NCBI GenBank assembly: GCA_008921705.1
Contig: VFFE01009068.1
Span: 1,998,529 to 2,062,528, forward strand
DNA: 64,000 bases
Direction: 5' to 3'
Source: Burhinus oedicnemus
Lineage: Eukaryota > Chordata > Aves > Charadriiformes > Burhinidae
The notes beneath the pieces were generated by a model. The model saw only the letters and a list, made by a program, of their open reading frames with translations. It searched no databases and was not told the DNA's origin. Below are positions 60,076 to 64,000 of the stretch, piece by piece; position 1 is the stretch's first letter, and every line of letters begins with the position of its first letter. Both the position numbers and the translations under genes were made by a program.

Positions 60076-61732
60076 ACAGTTAATGAAATGATACATACTG
60101 ACTGAAGAGAATGATGTTAGTCTGAGCCAGCATAGCCCTAATGACTTGCTGAGAAGGACAAGATATAAGGGCTCTCTTCTCATAATGATGAATGAGGTCA
60201 GTAATCATTCAATTAAATGTTTTCACTTATAGTAGAATAGCATATTATAGCCAATAGAAAAATTCCTGTTTAACTGGAGCCTATATCAGGCATAACTTTT
60301 GTAAGAATCACAATTTGTCTGTCTGAAGAAATGTGAGCAGAAATGGAGGAAGAAATAACACATGTGTAATGGAAAAATGACATTAGTAAAAGTTGCATGA
60401 AAGGCTTCCTGATAATAAAGAGAAAATGAGATTTGCTATCATGAAAGAAAATACCAGATAGGAGCTGCTGGTTATTATCCTATGAGAAAATACCTTTGAA
60501 ACTAAAAGCTGGTGAGACGGTGGAAACATTGGCAGCACAGTGCTTTTAATACCGACGGCAACAACTTTTGATTCTAACAGTTTACCATTAAAAAAAAAAT
60601 TAAAAAATCTGAAGAAGCAGCAAATTGTCATGCTCCTACAGATGCCTTGCAAAGTGCTGTTTAGTACAATAGAGGTAACCTTTGCAGTTCACAGTTCACA
60701 ACGTAGGTACTGAAAAGTCTCAGAAATCTGCAGGTGAGTTATGATCCAGTTTGAAATTGACATGTTTGGTAACAGAAATATTGCTGAGAGGCTTCTGCGT
60801 TTGAAACAGGAGCCTGCTTCTGACATGGACCTGAATGGCTCTAGGCAGAGGCTCGTATTCCCAAGCCCCTGTACGTTTGGGCAGGCAGGCTGTCAACGGC
60901 ATATGACTCTCCCCTCCTTAAACAGCAGTGACGTTCAGCTGAAAGGCTGAATTATAAAGATTGTGTCTTTGGGTTATTTGTAAATGAATTAAAAATGGGA
61001 AAGTTCCTCACAATGTTACAACCAAATGTCCAGCTAGTTTAGGATTCAACTTGACATTAGGAAGCAATGCAATGAAGCCTAAGCTAGATTTGAAATTTTC
61101 TACCAACCCCTGACTGTATTATATTCACTATTTAAAGTTTCATTCATGTTTCTGCAGTTAGGTAGAGTCTAAACAAGAATTTAAATTAAGTATATATTTT
61201 GAAAATATCATTTACTTGTGGATTTATACAGTAACCAAAAGTTATGACAACTTAAAGTAAAATGAAGTGACATAAAAAATTTATTTTTGTCTAACTAAAA
61301 TTGCATTTAAGAAAAACATAGTTTAAGGCAGAGTACTCCAAAAATATCTCTTCTGAGAATGATATATGCTGAATTTCTTTGGAGTCACTAGTCAATAACA
61401 GGTGTGTAAAATTTCACATTCTTGGGTTTTTTGGACCAAAACAAGGCTGGAAAAAAACATGCGTTCACATATTTTCTGGATTTAGGAAAAAAAGAAAACA
61501 ATGGGTCTTGCCACTTGTCCCAGTCCATCAGAGAACTTGACATCCTCAGACTGAGATGAGTGAAAAAGGGAAAAATAGTGGAAAGTAGGGGAAAAGAAAA
61601 TGTTGCCTGGAAAGAAAAGAGCACGTGTCAATCACTAATTCTAAATTTTACCTTAGTCTGCAAAATTCACAATGTAATAAATCAATTACATTACACATTG
61701 CATGTAGCTCATATATAACATTGTGTACTTTA
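60076..61732. other. Unique non-coding DNA
   Basis: AT-rich with no recognised element. The opposed frames at 60720-60950 have no supporting features. Confidence 0.6.
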
Positions 61733-61795
61733 TTACATATAACGTCATGTTTACATATAACATATATGTCATATTACATATAACATGTCATGCTT
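61733..61795. repeat. Short degenerate AT-rich tandem repeat
   Basis: Three imperfect units of about 20-22 bases built on 'acatataac..gtcat': ttacatataacgtcatgttt, acatataacatatatgtcat, and attacatataacatgtcatg. The middle unit is self-complementary around acatatatgt. Confidence 0.7.
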
Positions 61796-62903
61796 ATTAT
61801 ACAAACAAAATATTAAAAGGAAAAGCTCTATTTACACAGAAGTGAAAAGATTAGATTTTATGATGGGTTTTATAGCTATATAATAAACAAAAACGCTAAA
61901 CTAGTTTCTTCAAATGCAAATGGGTTGTATTTCTTAAGTGGTTCTTCATATCATTTAACAGTTTATGCATTTTTCTTTACATATGAATTATTCCCCCCTC
62001 TCGCCCATCCATGAAGTTGTTTTTTTCATCCTGATCCTTGAAATCTAGCTAAGTTGCAACCTGTAACATTTCCATCCTACAACTGTAGTGGCTGAATGTG
62101 TTTCAAGACAGTAAGTGTGTCCTTGTTTTTAACCTCATCATTGCCAAATTCAAGAGTCCACATTTTGTGTAGAAGTGATTGACAATGGAGAAAGGTAATA
62201 AAGGTTTAGAGAGGAAAGGGTGTTCATATAATTGGTCTCTAAATAGGCCCATATTTTGGGATATTAATGAAAACCTACAGTCTTTAAGAGTCAGTCTCTG
62301 GAACCTTTTAAGCTTTCAGATATCAATACGGATGATCATCTTTACCTAATAGGAAACAGCATTTCTACTTCTCTAACTTGCTTCTGACTTCTAGGTAACA
62401 TTGTGCAAAGAAAGAGTCAAAAAGGAATATTTCTAAGAATAAAATCCAGAGTAGTGCTAACATGCCCATTTCAAGCCCTAACAGAAAAATACTTTCAGTG
62501 GCTCATTTTTATAAAATCCACACAGTGGAGTCCTAATTGGTATTTATGCAGAAATCTCTTGATAAGATTTCTCTGTATGAATCTCAGGTATATGTTTACA
62601 TGTAATTAATTTAATGCTGAAAAGGCAAACGCATGTTTTTTGGGTTGTTTTTGTTTTTGTTTTTAATTGCTTCTTGTCATGGTTCTTCACCATTAATTCT
62701 GTTAGCCACAAAATCTTAGAGAAACAGAACAAAGCTACTCAGTGCTTGCAGAAGTTGTGTGTTTCATATTGCTGAATAATGCAGTGGTTTCCAAAGGGGT
62801 AAAAATCTCTGCCTTTAAATAAAGGCAGTCTGAAAGTCAGAAGATTTCATTGTGGGTTTTAGAGCTATTAAATAGCCTATAGCGAGTACTGTTATGTAAT
62901 CCT
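61796..62903. other. Unique non-coding DNA
   Basis: A T-rich (TTTTTG)-like stretch lies at 62637-62665. No gene recognised. Confidence 0.6.
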
Positions 62904-63607
62904 TTAAACCACCATTTGTGGCAAGCTGTTTTTCCCTAGGGGACATAGATAAATAGGTTTCTGTAATACTCTCATGCAGCAAAAAAACTTATAATCTCCA
63001 GATATAAAACCAGGAAAATTCTTTTTTTTCCTAATCACTAGAGAGAGAATGGCTGCGAACGCTTCACACATCTGATGATACAGTTGTTCTTCAGAAACCC
63101 CAGGTATGTCCATCAACTCTAAATAACTGGTCTGGATACAACGGTCTTTTTTATAAAATACATGGTTTGAAAATTGTTTCAACCTACTAATGAAACCAGC
63201 ACTGTGCCAGTTGGAGATCATGGTGCCAATGAATATCAGTAGAAAGAAATTTGAGCTACCCATTAAGAATTTTTTTTTTTCAATAAGCTATGAGCAGCAT
63301 TTCCATGAAGAGATATCAGATACCGTCCTATATCCAGCATAACACTCTTCCATAAAGGAAGAAAACACCTTTCTAGTCCATCATGTCTGTCTGGGCGTTC
63401 TTGTAAGAGTACCTGTACATATCCTGTGCCATACTTCAGCGTTTTAAGCATCAGTTGACCTGAAAGTAGCTGAAAAGATTTGGTCATAAAACAGAAGGCA
63501 TGAAAACCGGAACTTTCACAAGATGTCTTGCTGTCATTTCCAAATAAAAATATTTGGATTTTGTACAAGAAACTTGCATGATCTTGAATTTTGGGAAATT
63601 TCTTTAT
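62904..63607 (-). pseudogene. Unidentified reading frame, broken once at an A11 run
   Basis: On the minus strand one frame is open from 63607 to a TAA at 63265-63263. A second frame is open from just before the run to a TAA at 62906-62904. The switch falls at eleven A residues (T11 at 63270-63280 on the plus strand). The first frame stops just after the run, and the second has a stop just before it, so a one-base slip there is the only thing separating about 230 codons of continuous frame. The peptide looks protein-like, not low-complexity: GYVQVLLQERPDRHDGLERC and LWKSVMLDIGRYLISLHGN before the run, a hydrophobic NFFLLIFIGTMI just after it, then SYLELMDIPGVSEEQLYHQM and CEAFAAILSLVIRKKKNFPG. 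I do not recognise the family. It could be a processed or fragmentary pseudogene, a terminal exon with an assembly error in the homopolymer, or chance. No ATG clearly marks a start, no poly(A) tail follows 62904, and a TAG precedes 63607. Confidence 0.4.
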
Positions 63608-64000
63608 CTATACCTTTTACACAAGTTATTTTTGGGAAAAATATTCAATCCAAATAAAGGGTGAATATATGAATACTTTTGATCAAATCATAAAACTCTA
63701 ATTTAGCAGGGAGTGAGATAAAGAAGCATGTTAACTGACGTCCAGGTGGGTTTGCCCTCTGTTGGTCTTATGTTTTTTCAAATATGCTTCCCTACATTAC
63801 ACTTGTTGCATTCCAAAGTGTAAGGATGCCAACTTTTATGCAGCTATTACTTGCTGATATTATTTAACACTACCAATCCAGACTACAATGGCAGAAGGGA
63901 AAAAAGATATTCTTGCCATCAGTACAGCTGGATTGTCAGTTTGTGTGTGTGAAAGTCCACTATATAAATGTATATTTATATTATGGCAATGTCTATCTGT
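63608..64000. other. Unique non-coding DNA to window end
   Basis: AT-rich with a tgtgtgtgtg run near 63941. If the reading frame at 62904-63607 belongs to a gene on the minus strand, earlier exons would lie here or beyond the window. I see no convincing one. Confidence 0.55.

Noticed and set aside
1..64000. CRISPR array, bacterial operon or phage-type system
   Set aside because: The sequence is plainly vertebrate (CR1 LINEs, avian LTRs). No spaced direct repeats of CRISPR type were seen.

Overview
The window reads as non-coding nuclear DNA from a bird. The base composition is AT-rich and CpG-poor. The dominant repeats are CR1 LINE 3' ends, with the usual terminal motif close to GATGATC..AGGTCCCTTCCAAC followed by ATTCTATG-like octamers, and solo LTRs of avian ERVL/ERVK type. 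I could not narrow the species. No multi-exon gene, tRNA, rRNA, snRNA, known microRNA or CRISPR array was recognised, so the window is best described as part of a gene desert or a very long intron.

Layout. 1-6181: unique DNA with one decayed CR1 piece (about 1600-1890, minus) and one very old CR1 (about 2870-3560, plus). 6182-7269: long solo LTR (minus). 10687-11449: second solo LTR family (plus), with a near-perfect 5-bp target duplication. 14195-14990 and about 16290-16400: ancient CR1 pieces (minus). 18638-18765: short CR1 tail. 19396-19487: (TTTTC)n microsatellite. 20-28.8 kb: unique DNA with two faint MIR-like patches. 28853-29479: a 152-bp direct repeat around a 20-N gap and a truncated LTR, best explained as an LTR insertion polymorphism caught in the assembly. 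30464-31030 and 32339-32670: CR1 tails (plus). 39530-41083: a CR1 (minus) split by a 1.1-kb LTR of the 6182 family. 45321-45340: a second N gap. 51329-51911: ERVL-like solo LTR (plus). 55440-56052: CR1 (plus), followed 24 bp later by a 321-bp ERVK-like solo LTR (56077-56397, minus). 59186-60075: a CR1 (minus). 62904-63607: an unexplained minus-strand reading frame broken once at an A11 run.

The mobile elements show several layers of age: amniote-age CR1/MIR-like relics, bird CR1 tails, then LTR insertions (one nested in a CR1), and finally the apparently still-segregating insertion at 29 kb. No LTR here has recognisable gag, pol or env beside it, so all complete copies look like solo LTRs. 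No new multi-gene system was found. The points most worth checking are the 29-kb insertion polymorphism, the broken reading frame at 63 kb, and the reading frame shared by the two long LTRs.
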